Shown: positions 18,517 to 27,315 of the stretch, one piece after another
Layout: every line of letters begins with the position of its first letter
Position numbering within the stretch: position 1 is the stretch's first letter
Source: Mariniphaga sp041684965
Lineage (GTDB): Bacteria; Bacteroidota; Bacteroidia; Bacteroidales; Prolixibacteraceae
Reading direction: 5' to 3'
Length of the DNA: 64,000 bases
Assembly: GCA_041684965.1 (NCBI GenBank)
Contig: JAWLGR010000009.1
Span: 62,001 to 126,000, forward strand
Notes under the pieces: generated by a model
The model's input: the letters and a program-made list of their open reading frames with translations, nothing else
Database searches by the model: none
Told to the model about the DNA's origin: nothing
Program-made: the position numbers and the translations under genes

Positions 18517-19131
18517 ATGCATATAGCAGTAGCAGGAAATATAGGTGCAGGAAAAACCACACTCACCGGATTATTGGCCAAACATTATAAATGGATGCCA
18601 CATTATGAGGATGTGGATGAGAACCTATATCTGAATGATTTTTACAACGATATGCAACGGTGGGCATTTAATCTGCAGATTTACTTTCTTAACTCGCGTT
18701 TTAAGCAGATTATTGATATCCGGAAGTCGGGAAAAACTGTTATTCAGGACAGGACAATATACGAAGATGCAGAAATTTTTGCACCCAATCTGCACAGCAT
18801 GGGACTTATGAGTACGCGCGATTTTAAAAATTATAAATCGCTGTTCGATTTAATGATTAGCCTGATCCAGCCTCCCGACCTGCTTATCTATCTTCGGGCT
18901 TCTGTTCCTACTCTCGTAAATCAGATTCAAAAACGGGGACGGGAATATGAAAATTCCATCCGTATTGATTACCTTAAGCAGCTGAATGAACGGTATGAGA
19001 TCTGGATTTCAGGATATAAAATGGGTAAGTCGTTAATAATTAATGTTGATAATCTTGATTTTACTGCGAACCCTGAAGATCTGAGTTCTATTATTGATAA
19101 AATTGATGCGCAGATTCATGGGCTGTTTTAA
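18517..19131 (+). CDS. Deoxynucleoside kinase (dAK/dGK type)
   Basis: The 204-residue kinase transfers phosphate from ATP to deoxynucleosides for salvage. The P-loop GNIGAGKTTL is at residues 7-16, VIQDRTIYEDAEIFA holds the DR-type catalytic/substrate motif, and RGREYENSI is the lid with arginines. The length and motifs fit bacterial deoxyadenosine/deoxyguanosine kinases; exact specificity cannot be read by eye. Its last codons overlap the convergent PfkB gene by 4 bp. Confidence 0.88.
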   Translation: MHIAVAGNIGAGKTTLTGLLAKHYKWMPHYEDVDENLYLNDFYNDMQRWAFNLQIYFLNSRFKQIIDIRKSGKTVIQDRTIYEDAEIFAPNLHSMGLMSTRDFKNYKSLFDLMISLIQPPDLLIYLRASVPTLVNQIQKRGREYENSIRIDYLKQLNERYEIWISGYKMGKSLIINVDNLDFTANPEDLSSIIDKIDAQIHGLF

Positions 19132-20123
19132 TCCATATCATGGATAGCTTTTAATATATCCGGCCAGAATGCATCTGGAATTTTAGCACCCATAACTTCC
19201 ACTACCTTGCCTGAAACGAGAGCGGCAATCTGACCCGTTTTTTCAAGGCTGTAACCTTTTGTCAGTCCATATAAAAAACCTGCCGCATAGAGGTCGCCTG
19301 CACCTGTTGTGTCAATTGCCTTTGCCGGCACAATGCCTATTTTTACTTTTTCATTGGACCTTTGAATCAGGGAACCTGTTTTCCCAGTCTTTACAACTGC
19401 AATTTCACAGTCTGATGCCATCTCAGATAACGCCTCGTCCGGCTGTTTTCCCGTAAAAGAATAAGCCTCGTCTTCATTAGCAAAAACAATATCTACTTTT
19501 TCTTTAACCAGCTTTTTTAAAAATATCAGATTGGCCTGCACTATATTGAAACTCGATAGATCAAGAGCGATTTTAAGTTGTGACTTACGGGCAAGGTCAA
19601 TGGCTTTTTCAATAAGATTGTGATCCTGTACCAGGTACCCTTCAATAAACAAGATCGAAAAACCTTCATACATCTCCTTTTTTAATTCTCCGGGCTTCAG
19701 GTTTGCTGCTGCTCCCAAATAGGTAGCCATAGTCCTTTCCGAGTCCGGACCCACAAGTGCCATAACCCGGCCTGTGCCTTTATGGCTCGTAAGCAGGTGT
19801 GTTTTTATATTCTTGGCTTCAAATTCTTTCTTGAATTCAAGACCTAAAATATCATCTCCAATTTTACCAATATAACCGCAGGTTACACCAAGAGCTGACA
19901 GAGCATGAATGGTATTGGCCGCTGAACCACCTGTAGTTATTTCCCGCTTGTGGTTTTTAGTGGCTTCAAATATCATGTTCGATAGCTGTTCATCCACTAG
20001 AGTCATGCTTCCCCGCATTAACCCAAATTGTCCGAGCAATGAATCATCTTCAAGTACATTTATTACATCCACAAGGGCATTTCCAATGCCAATAATTGCC
20101 TGTTCTTGATTGTTGTTTTTCAT
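19128..20123 (-). CDS. PfkB-family kinase, probably adenosine kinase
   Basis: This is a 331-residue ribokinase-fold enzyme. The N-terminal signature region is TGGSAANTIHALSALG, and the C-terminal one is DTTGAGDLYAAGFLYG with the catalytic Asp and anion hole. Bacteroidota proteins of this type are generally annotated as adenosine kinase, and the neighbouring deoxynucleoside kinase fits purine salvage. A sugar kinase remains possible. Confidence 0.85.
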   Translation of the reverse strand: MKNNNQEQAIIGIGNALVDVINVLEDDSLLGQFGLMRGSMTLVDEQLSNMIFEATKNHKREITTGGSAANTIHALSALGVTCGYIGKIGDDILGLEFKKEFEAKNIKTHLLTSHKGTGRVMALVGPDSERTMATYLGAAANLKPGELKKEMYEGFSILFIEGYLVQDHNLIEKAIDLARKSQLKIALDLSSFNIVQANLIFLKKLVKEKVDIVFANEDEAYSFTGKQPDEALSEMASDCEIAVVKTGKTGSLIQRSNEKVKIGIVPAKAIDTTGAGDLYAAGFLYGLTKGYSLEKTGQIAALVSGKVVEVMGAKIPDAFWPDILKAIHDMD

Positions 20124-20525
20124 GAATATCTGTTTTCAATTTTAATTATCAACCAGTTTTTTATTTTGTTCGTCAGTCCTTGCCTGACAGTCCGAATTAT
20201 TAAGATTATTATATACACAACGGATATATCTATACGATTCTGTAGCTTGCTTTTTTTATCTGAATGCGCTCAAAAATGACTCCGGAAAACAAAATTAGGA
20301 CGAATATCAGAGATAGGTGTAAAAATTACAGATTTTAAATTCAATCAATTTATTATTTAACAAAAACAGGATTAGTTTAGAATAGCTTAGTTGTCTCTCA
20401 TAATTATTTTATACTCCATATAAAAATAGCTGTTGCATTCTATAAAATGAAAAAGCGTTCTTCCACGCAATAAAAATATTCTTTTTGACTTCCTGGAATT
20501 TATTGTCTCTTTTTTCAAGCTTTTT

Positions 20526-20663
20526 TCAAGAATGCATTCTTGATATTGCTGAAATATTAAACACTGTATAATAAATATACAGTCGCTTCAATCACCTATT
20601 CATTAAGATGTTATGCATTAAATTCAAAAGTGCTGTATATAAATTCAACAGTAGATACTGTTG
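20526..20663 (+). promoter_or_regulatory. Three dyad-symmetric sites upstream of the redox operon
   Basis: Three inverted repeats occur within 140 bp. At 20526-20543 there is a perfect 18-bp palindrome (TCAAGAATG/CATTCTTGA). At 20563-20583, ACTGTATA-N5-TATACAGT. At 20646-20663, CAACAGTA-GA-TACTGTTG. The last two share an ACTGTA/ACAGTA-like half-site. They lie 160-300 bp before the first start codon of the operon, in a 697-bp gap (20124-20820) with no other recognisable gene. They look like operators for a dimeric regulator. The regulator is unknown. Confidence 0.45.
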
Positions 20664-20820
20664 TGTTTTCTTTCATACTAGCCTGTATGTGAGTGGTAAT
20701 AAGCTATATAACAATGTATTTTTTATTGGCACCCTATTTGGATTAATAATAAAACGTGATTCTAATGTATTAAAAATCAAGACGATGCTAATTTTAGTAA
20801 AAACAATTAATAATAAAAAC

Positions 20821-22491
20821 ATGAGAAGCTTTATTTTATTTATTTTAATGGGATCTTATTTTCTTTTCAGCAATAATAGTTATTCTGGAGAAGTAAATAA
20901 TTATCCGGCAGGGGAGCAACTAAATGACAGCAGGATTAAGGTTGTCAGCTCACCTGATGTGTCTGAGCTTACTTCTGTCCTGGTATCAAAGTATAATCAA
21001 ATCAAAACAGGGCGGAAGCTTTCAGCAAGTACTGGAACTGCTGATTTTGCAGACGGAACAATATATTTTTTTACAAGCAGCAGTCCGATAGCCGGGGAAA
21101 CGAGAATGTCTGAGAAAATTGTAGTAGGACATGAAATAATCGTGCCGGTTATTAACGAAAGAAATCCAATGCTCGAAAAGCTTTATGAACAAGGTTTGAA
21201 AGATAAGGATTTCTCACTGCTACTTTCTGCTAGTCCTGAATGGAGTAAATTGAAACCCGGTGCAGGAAATGTTCCATTGCATGTTTATATTTATGAGACT
21301 CCTTCCCTTGTATCGAAACTGGCTGATTTTTGTGGAATGGACGAATCCAAGATAGCAGCTGGCAGGGTTGCATCAGCTGAGGAACTTTTAGCAACGGTCC
21401 GGAGAGATATTTATGCTGTAGGATTTTTTAAACTATCGGATGTTTTAAATGCCGGCAAGAATGAATTTACAGAACAAATTTGCATAGTTCCTATAGATAA
21501 AAACCAAAATGGGAAACTTGACGCTTTTGAAAACATCTATTCATCTCCTGATGAACTAATCCGCGGGGTATGGATAGGCAAATATCCAAGGAAATTGAGC
21601 AGTAAAATTTATGCTGCATCAGCTTCAGCCGGTTATGATGAAGCTTCTGTTGATTTTCTGGATTGGGTTATTACCGATGGGCAGGAAATTCTGATTTCCT
21701 TAGGTTACAACAATTTGCTGACACGTGAAAAAACTTCGGGGATGCAGACACTAAGGCCTGTTTCTCCTACCGATGGTGCCGCACCGGTTCCTTACGGACC
21801 AAATATCTGGGTAATGGTATTAGGAACAGCAGCATTTATAATTCTTATAGTTGTATTTACACGGGCACGTTTGAAAAGGAAACATGGCATCAGCAGCGAA
21901 GATATTGAGGTAACTCCTGCACTGAATGTAGAATCCATTCTGGCCCCGGCAGGTTTATTTTATGACAAAACACATACCTGGGCATTTATGGAACAGGATG
22001 GCATGGTAAAGGTTGGAATCGATGATTTTTTACAGCATGTTACGGGTCCTCTTTCTCAGGTTAAAATGAAGGAGCCCGGAGAAAAGGTCAGGAAAGGCGA
22101 AAAAATCCTGACCATAATTCAGCAAGGGAAACAACTTGATATTTATTCACCTGTTACAGGGCAGATAAAAACACAGAATCAAACCCTTATAAATAATCCA
22201 TCCCAAATCAATTCTGATCCCTACCTCTCCGGCTGGGTGTACCAGATAGAACCTTCCAACTGGCTGAGGGAAACCAAATTCATGTTTATGGCTGATAAAT
22301 TCAATGAGTGGCTTGAAGATGAATTTGTACGGCTTAAAGATTTTTTGGCAGCATCTGCAAATTCAAATGCTGTTGTATACAATCACATCGTGCTTCAGGA
22401 TGGCGGTGAGCTTACCAACAATGTGCTTGCCGGTCTTGAACCTGAGGTTTGGGAAGATTTTCAGACAAAGTTTATTGATGTTTCCCGGTAA
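20821..22491 (+). CDS. PstS-like binding domain fused to membrane helix and GcvH-like domain
   Basis: The 556-residue protein has a signal peptide (about 1-24), a periplasmic substrate-binding-like domain (about 35-300, PstS-like by eye), a membrane helix (about 328-346), and a cytoplasmic domain (about 375-475) that aligns without gaps to glycine cleavage H protein (YDKTHTWAFMEQDG, LDIYSPVTGQI, DPYLSGWVYQI). At the lipoyl-lysine position it has Gly436, with Lys437 one residue off. A C-terminal extension (VLQDGGELTNN, EVWEDFQTKF) is shared with the fourth gene. An upstream ATG at 20608 would add 71 residues without a signal and is not preferred. The operon context suggests a structural or sensing part of a membrane redox complex. 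Confidence 0.7.
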   Translation: MRSFILFILMGSYFLFSNNSYSGEVNNYPAGEQLNDSRIKVVSSPDVSELTSVLVSKYNQIKTGRKLSASTGTADFADGTIYFFTSSSPIAGETRMSEKIVVGHEIIVPVINERNPMLEKLYEQGLKDKDFSLLLSASPEWSKLKPGAGNVPLHVYIYETPSLVSKLADFCGMDESKIAAGRVASAEELLATVRRDIYAVGFFKLSDVLNAGKNEFTEQICIVPIDKNQNGKLDAFENIYSSPDELIRGVWIGKYPRKLSSKIYAASASAGYDEASVDFLDWVITDGQEILISLGYNNLLTREKTSGMQTLRPVSPTDGAAPVPYGPNIWVMVLGTAAFIILIVVFTRARLKRKHGISSEDIEVTPALNVESILAPAGLFYDKTHTWAFMEQDGMVKVGIDDFLQHVTGPLSQVKMKEPGEKVRKGEKILTIIQQGKQLDIYSPVTGQIKTQNQTLINNPSQINSDPYLSGWVYQIEPSNWLRETKFMFMADKFNEWLEDEFVRLKDFLAASANSNAVVYNHIVLQDGGELTNNVLAGLEPEVWEDFQTKFIDVSR

Positions 22492-22535
22492 AACGAAATC
22501 CCAAAATAATCAATTTAAATATTAAAGATAAAGTT

Positions 22536-23396
22536 ATGAGCATTGATCGACGAAAATTTTTTAAAGTCATGGGTATTACCGGCTTGACCATAATGGGCTT
22601 TGAGTCTTCCGGCGCACCCGATTCAGATGGGGAAGAGACTGAATTTTACGGAGTATTGTATGATTCCAGTATCTGCATTGGTTGCCGGGCTTGTGAGAAA
22701 GCATGTGCAAAAGCACACGATCTTCCTGTGCCGGAAGATGAAATGGAGGCCGGAGTTTTACGAAAGACCAGTGAAGTACAGAGGTGTGCAGTAAACAGTT
22801 ATGAAACTTCAGAAGGGGAGGTATATGTGAGAAATCAATGCATGCACTGTAACGAACCTGCTTGTGCTGCTGCCTGCCTTACAAATGCCATGTATAAAAC
22901 CAAAGAGGGCCCGGTTATCTGGCGTGAGGAAAAATGTATGGGCTGTCGGTATTGTATGATATCATGTCCGTTTGATGTGCCAAAATTTGAGTACGGAAGC
23001 ATCAATCCCAAAATTCAGAAATGCGACATGTGTTATGACAGGATTAAAAACGGTGAAATACCTGTATGTGTGGAAACATGTGGAGACGCACTTTACTTTG
23101 GCACCAGGCGCGAACTGATTGCAGAGGCTCGCCGCAGAATTGCCGAATGGCCTGAAATGTATATTGATAAGATATACGGTGAAAATACCGCCGGGGGAAC
23201 GGGCTACCTTTATTTGGGTCCTGTGCCGCATAACGAACTGGGCTTTGACATCAGAATACAAAATTCGTCGTACCCGGCTTTAACCAAGAGTTTCCTTTAT
23301 AGTGTTCCTGCTGTTGATGTCCTTGTTCCTTCAATTCTTCTGGGAATTCACGCAGCCACCAGTATTAAACCAAATAATATTGAAAATCATGACTAG
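22536..23396 (+). CDS. HybA-like ferredoxin subunit with four [4Fe-4S] motifs
   Basis: The 286-residue protein starts with a twin-arginine signal (DRRKFFKVMGITG), so it should act on the periplasmic side. Four cysteine groups follow the HybA/DmsB pattern: CIGCRACEKAC, CMHCNEPACAAAC, CMGCRYCMISC and CDMC...CVETC, each set able to hold a [4Fe-4S] cluster. A hydrophobic C-terminal helix (VPSILLGIHAATS) matches the HybA membrane anchor. It would pass electrons between a partner and the HybB-like subunit encoded next. The stop overlaps the hybB-like start by 8 bp. No NiFe or molybdopterin catalytic subunit is nearby. Confidence 0.9.
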   Translation: MSIDRRKFFKVMGITGLTIMGFESSGAPDSDGEETEFYGVLYDSSICIGCRACEKACAKAHDLPVPEDEMEAGVLRKTSEVQRCAVNSYETSEGEVYVRNQCMHCNEPACAAACLTNAMYKTKEGPVIWREEKCMGCRYCMISCPFDVPKFEYGSINPKIQKCDMCYDRIKNGEIPVCVETCGDALYFGTRRELIAEARRRIAEWPEMYIDKIYGENTAGGTGYLYLGPVPHNELGFDIRIQNSSYPALTKSFLYSVPAVDVLVPSILLGIHAATSIKPNNIENHD

Positions 23397-24621
23397 TCCG
23401 GCATTTCCAATTACAGAAAAGAAAAAAAATAAATCGGTTTGGCAATTCATACTTGCTGAATTAAAGCCTAGAGGAAAATGGCTTACCCCGTTTAATATTA
23501 TTTCTCTGCCAATTATATTAACTGGCCTCATATTAATTGCTATACGCTTTATCTATGGATTAGGTGCAGTATCAAATGTCACCCAGGAAATTCCATGGGG
23601 ATTGTGGAAAGGTTTTAATGTGGTTACCGGGGTGGCATTTGCCGGTGGCGCCTATGTACTGACATTTATTGTGTACATTTTAAAAGTCGATAAATTTCAT
23701 TCCATCATACGGGTCACCGTATTAAACGGATTTTTAGCTTATCTCTTTTATACCGGTGCGTTGGTGCTCGATTTAGGTAAACCCTGGAATATATTCAATC
23801 CTATAATAGGTAATAATTTTGGTGCTAACTCAGTGTTATTCCTGGTTTCCTGGCACTTTCTGCTTTACATCCTAGCACAACTGATGGAATTCTCACCTGC
23901 AATTGCCGAATGGCTCGGTTCGAAGCGTGCTCACCGAATCCTGTCGGGGTTAACAGTAGGTGCAGTGATTTTTGGGATTACCCTTTCGGTGTTGCATCAG
24001 GCGGGTTTGGGAGCCCTCTTTCTAATGGCAAGGGAAAAGATTCATCCTCTCTGGTATTCTGAATTTATCCCGTTGTTATTTCTAATTTCCAGCGTTTTTG
24101 CCGGAATTTCAATGATTATTTTTGAAGGTTCTATCAGCCAGCGGGTGTTTTTTGACCAGATGAACGAGAAAACCCTCAAATCAAGAAGGAATATGCTCGA
24201 TAGCTTATCGCGGATATGTGCATTCAGTATGTTTATTTACTTTTTCCTGCATATTCTGGTATTTATCCATGGTCATCGCTGGGCGTATCTGAATTCCCCT
24301 ATGGGTTACTGGTTTTTACTTGAAATGCTGGGATTTGTGCTTGTCCCCATGCTGTTGTTCATCCGCAGTTATCAAATTTCAAGCATCCTGTTAACCCGGA
24401 TAGCAGCCATAGTTACACTGATTGGTATCATTCTGAACCGGCTCAATGTTTCTATTATTGCATTTCGCTGGGATGCTGCTGTCAGGTATATGCCTTCATG
24501 GATGGAGATTGTGATAAGCATAACCATTATACTTATTCAGGTTTGGATATTCCGGTGGGTCATCAGCAGGATGCCGGTATTTAAGGAATCACCTTCCTGG
24601 GCTAAATCAAAACATAATTAA
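23389..24621 (+). CDS. NrfD/HybB-family membrane quinone-interacting subunit
   Basis: From the ATG at 23389 the protein has 410 residues and about ten membrane helices. IPWGLWKGFNVVTGVAFAGG is the HybB-type first-helix motif, and LFYTGALVLDLGKPWNI and SVLHQAGLGALFLMA match HybB. NrfD-type subunits exchange electrons with menaquinone and may pump protons. It is translationally coupled to the HybA-like gene. A longer frame from 23302 lies inside the preceding gene and is rejected. Confidence 0.9.
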   Translation: MTSPAFPITEKKKNKSVWQFILAELKPRGKWLTPFNIISLPIILTGLILIAIRFIYGLGAVSNVTQEIPWGLWKGFNVVTGVAFAGGAYVLTFIVYILKVDKFHSIIRVTVLNGFLAYLFYTGALVLDLGKPWNIFNPIIGNNFGANSVLFLVSWHFLLYILAQLMEFSPAIAEWLGSKRAHRILSGLTVGAVIFGITLSVLHQAGLGALFLMAREKIHPLWYSEFIPLLFLISSVFAGISMIIFEGSISQRVFFDQMNEKTLKSRRNMLDSLSRICAFSMFIYFFLHILVFIHGHRWAYLNSPMGYWFLLEMLGFVLVPMLLFIRSYQISSILLTRIAAIVTLIGIILNRLNVSIIAFRWDAAVRYMPSWMEIVISITIILIQVWIFRWVISRMPVFKESPSWAKSKHN

Positions 24622-24655
24622 TAGGCATATCTTAATAAATTAAAAAATTAAAGCA

Positions 24656-25366
24656 ATGGAAGGATTTACATATACAAATATTTTTGAAACAAAGGCACTG
24701 GAGTATTTAATAATAGTTTTCTTTTTTGCCCTGCTTGTGCCGTTCTGGATGATATTGAATAAAAAGAACAAACCGGCTGTTAAATTAAAATCTGCACCCG
24801 GTTTTATAACCGCTGACTCACTAAAGCTTCCCCAAGGTATATTCTTTAGCAGATTCCATACCTGGACTTATTTGGAGAAAACCGGAGAGGCGAAAGTTGG
24901 TTTGGATGACATGCTGTTGCACCTTACAGGTGAAGTTGCCATTGAGCATTTCAGAGAGGCAGGAGAAGAAACTAGAAGAGGGGAGGCCCTGGCACGGATT
25001 CACTATAACGGGAATAGCTTGCAGATAATTTCTCCTGTTTCGGGAAAGATATGCAAGGTGAATGAAATGGTTTCAGAAAATCCCGGTTTAGTAAAAGATG
25101 ATCCTTACCGGCAGGGATGGATTTACACACTAAAGCCAGATAACTGGAAGGCCGATACTGATTCCTGCTATCTGGCTGATGATGCCATTCAATGGGCAAA
25201 AGAAGAACTTGTGCGGGTTAAAGATTTTCTGGCTGTTTCTTCTATGAAGATGATGCAGGAGCCTGCCGGCATAGTGATGCAGGATGGTGGTGAACTTGTG
25301 GAACAAGCTCTTACTCGGTTTCCCCAGGAGGTATGGCAGGAATTTCAGGAAAAGTTTTTATCCTGA
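24656..25366 (+). CDS. Membrane-anchored GcvH-like protein without lipoyl lysine
   Basis: The 236-residue protein has one N-terminal membrane helix (about 16-34) followed by a basic loop, placing the rest in the cytoplasm. Residues about 65-160 align with glycine cleavage H protein (FSRFHTWTYLEKTG, LQIISPVSGKI, DPYRQGWIYTL). Gly119 occupies the lipoyl-lysine position, so lipoylation there is excluded. The C-terminal region (VMQDGGELVEQA, EVWQEFQEKF) repeats that of the first gene of the operon. No glycine cleavage genes (gcvT/P) are present. The function is unknown; a role in assembling or docking the HybAB-like complex is inferred. Confidence 0.75.
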   Translation: MEGFTYTNIFETKALEYLIIVFFFALLVPFWMILNKKNKPAVKLKSAPGFITADSLKLPQGIFFSRFHTWTYLEKTGEAKVGLDDMLLHLTGEVAIEHFREAGEETRRGEALARIHYNGNSLQIISPVSGKICKVNEMVSENPGLVKDDPYRQGWIYTLKPDNWKADTDSCYLADDAIQWAKEELVRVKDFLAVSSMKMMQEPAGIVMQDGGELVEQALTRFPQEVWQEFQEKFLS

Positions 25367-25403
25367 AGTTCATTCGAATTAATAAGTTTGCCTGATGCAT
25401 TTG

Positions 25404-25429
25404 CGGCGTGCTTTTTAGCACGCCGTTTT
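25404..25429 (+). terminator. Rho-independent terminator of the redox operon
   Basis: CGGCGTGC (25404-25411) and GCACGCCG (25418-25425) form a GC-rich 8-bp stem followed by TTTTA, 38 bp after the last stop codon of the HybAB/GcvH-like operon. Confidence 0.8.
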
Positions 25430-25734
25430 AATTATTTGAAATTCATATGAATGGCACAAATAAGCAAACCCTATAAAACCTGTAGATTCGATCGAACCAT
25501 TTCTAACAATTAAAGTTTGTGTGGATGAAATTACAATCATTGGAAAATAAATTCTGATGCTTTCAAATTTGTTCAGGAAAGATTATTGTAATCCGGTGAA
25601 CTATTAAAATAAAGCTATGTTCTATTTTACGTAATATCCAGTATAGGAAATTCAATGAAAGGCCGAAAGCTTAATTGAAAAAATAATCCTATATTTAGTT
25701 TAATAAAGTAAACTTATCGGAGAAATAATTCAAT
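25430..25734. other. Intergenic region without recognised features
   Basis: About 305 bp of AT-rich DNA between the terminator and the TauE-like gene. I see no ORF, RNA gene or clear promoter match; the promoter of the lipid cluster should lie here. Confidence 0.4.
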
Positions 25735-26541
25735 ATGATTTTTCACTCATCTTTTGAATACAGTTATCTCTGGTTGCCGCTCATAGGGTTTACCATAGGG
25801 TTTTTTGCATCGGTGATTGGCAGCGGCGGAGGTTTTTTTTTCCTGCCTGCATTGATTCTATTGTATAAAGTTCCGGCTCAGGTAGCTGTTGCTACTTCTC
25901 TTGCTGCCACACTGCCAATTTGCATTGTAGGATCAATAGGTCATTATCGGAACAGTCATATACATGTAAAACTGGGATTGATATTTGCAGTTGCTGGCCT
26001 TATTGGTGCTGTTGCCGGAGCAGGGCTTTCATCGCAAATTACTTCCAGTCAGCTGAAAATTGGTTTTGGTATTTATTCTGCAATAATAGCGGGGCAAATC
26101 GTTTTCAATGACTGGAGGGCAAAAAAAAATAGCAAAAAGAACATTGGGGAGAAAGAAATTTCCCGCAGGGAAAAACTTGGAAAAGGTTCCTATTATGGTT
26201 TTTGGGCAGGAGTAGTTACCGGAACATTTGGAACAAGCGGGGCAGCTCCTGTGCTTGCCGGGCTGCTTTCTATGCGGATCCCTTTAAAGATAGTGGCCGG
26301 TACTTCACTTATGATAATTACTGTTACAACCTTTTCGGCGTTGGGAGCACATTTTTTAGTAGGTGAAATCGACCTTACCCTGGTTTATTTTCTCACCGCC
26401 GGTGCTGTTATCGGTGCTGTTTCAGGACCTAAATTCCTTGCCGGAATTAAAACCGATAGAGCCGAAGGTTCGGTCAGGGGCTGGTATGCATTAGGGCTGT
26501 TTATTTTTGGTGTTCTGTTGATAACCAGCAATTATAATTAA
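25735..26541 (+). CDS. TauE/SafE-family membrane permease
   Basis: This is a 268-residue protein with about eight membrane helices. The two family repeats begin with GFFASVIGSGGGFFFLPALIL and GVVTGTFGTSGAAPVLAGLL. TauE/SafE proteins export sulfite, sulfoacetate or other small anions; the substrate here is not readable. It is followed after 12 bp by the CdsA-like gene, so it is probably the first gene of that operon. Confidence 0.85.
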   Translation: MIFHSSFEYSYLWLPLIGFTIGFFASVIGSGGGFFFLPALILLYKVPAQVAVATSLAATLPICIVGSIGHYRNSHIHVKLGLIFAVAGLIGAVAGAGLSSQITSSQLKIGFGIYSAIIAGQIVFNDWRAKKNSKKNIGEKEISRREKLGKGSYYGFWAGVVTGTFGTSGAAPVLAGLLSMRIPLKIVAGTSLMIITVTTFSALGAHFLVGEIDLTLVYFLTAGAVIGAVSGPKFLAGIKTDRAEGSVRGWYALGLFIFGVLLITSNYN

Positions 26542-26553
26542 GTTTATGCTGAT

Positions 26554-27282
26554 ATGATCTGGATTATTTACATTGTTGTTCTCTCCTATTTTATTTTAGG
26601 ATTTATCGGCTTTTATTTTATTAACCGAAAAAAGTTGCCTGAAGATGCACGACACAGCTGGGTAAAGTATATTACTTACTTTATTATAATCCATATTCTA
26701 TTTTTTAGCATTGCATTTTTTCCGATTGTATTCAGATTACTGGCAGTGTTGATTATTATCGGGAGCTTTTATGAATTACTGTTTGTATACACAAAAACAG
26801 ATTCCGGTAAAAAATCTTTCTTTATTGCATCTGCAGTAATTTTGGGATTGTTTTCTGTTGGATTTTATCTGTTTAGTGGTCTTAATTTACAGCTGGTCCT
26901 TTTTTCTTTTCTTATACTTTCAATCTTTGACAGTTTTAGTCAGATATCAGGGCAACTATGGGGAAAAAGAAAGTTGTTCCTGACAATCAGTCCTCAAAAA
27001 ACCGTTGAGGGCCTGATTGGTGGAATGGTCATAGCTCTAGTCAGTTCTTACCTTTTACGAGGTCTTTTAAACAGCTCCCCAGGTTATGCTATTCTGCTGG
27101 CAACAGGTATTACAGGCTTTGCATTTCTTGGTGACATGGTGGCATCCCTATACAAACGGAAATTTAATGTAAAGGATTTTAGCAACTTGATTCCGGGGCA
27201 TGGGGGATTTCTTGACCGCTTCGACAGTCTCATTGCCGGTGGGACATTTGTTACATTGAATGAATTGATCTTAAAGTATTAA
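26554..27282 (+). CDS. CdsA-like phosphatidate cytidylyltransferase
   Basis: This is a 242-residue membrane protein with about seven helices. The family signature is clear: SPQKTVEGLIGGMV, followed by KRKFNVKDFSNLIPGHGGFLDRFDS, with the acidic residues that bind CTP/Mg. CdsA makes CDP-diacylglycerol from phosphatidic acid and CTP. The adjacent CTP-kinase-like and CDP-alcohol phosphotransferase genes suggest a dedicated lipid pathway, so this may be a paralogue separate from the housekeeping cdsA. Confidence 0.85.
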   Translation: MIWIIYIVVLSYFILGFIGFYFINRKKLPEDARHSWVKYITYFIIIHILFFSIAFFPIVFRLLAVLIIIGSFYELLFVYTKTDSGKKSFFIASAVILGLFSVGFYLFSGLNLQLVLFSFLILSIFDSFSQISGQLWGKRKLFLTISPQKTVEGLIGGMVIALVSSYLLRGLLNSSPGYAILLATGITGFAFLGDMVASLYKRKFNVKDFSNLIPGHGGFLDRFDSLIAGGTFVTLNELILKY

Positions 27283-27315
27283 ATAAATTTTGAATTAATT
27301 AAAAGATTTGATGAA

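Noticed and set aside
20608..20820. N-terminal extension of the PstS/GcvH-like fusion protein
   Set aside because: It would bury the signal peptide behind 71 residues and translates through one of the dyad sites. The ATG at 20821 directly starts the signal peptide.
22120..22137. Lys437 as a possible lipoylation site in the PstS/GcvH-like fusion
   Set aside because: An ungapped alignment to E. coli GcvH puts Gly436 at the lipoyl position and Lys437 one residue late. The sister protein has Asn there.
24656..25366. Glycine cleavage H protein
   Set aside because: It lacks the lipoyl lysine, has a membrane anchor and an extra C-terminal domain, and there are no gcvT or gcvP genes.
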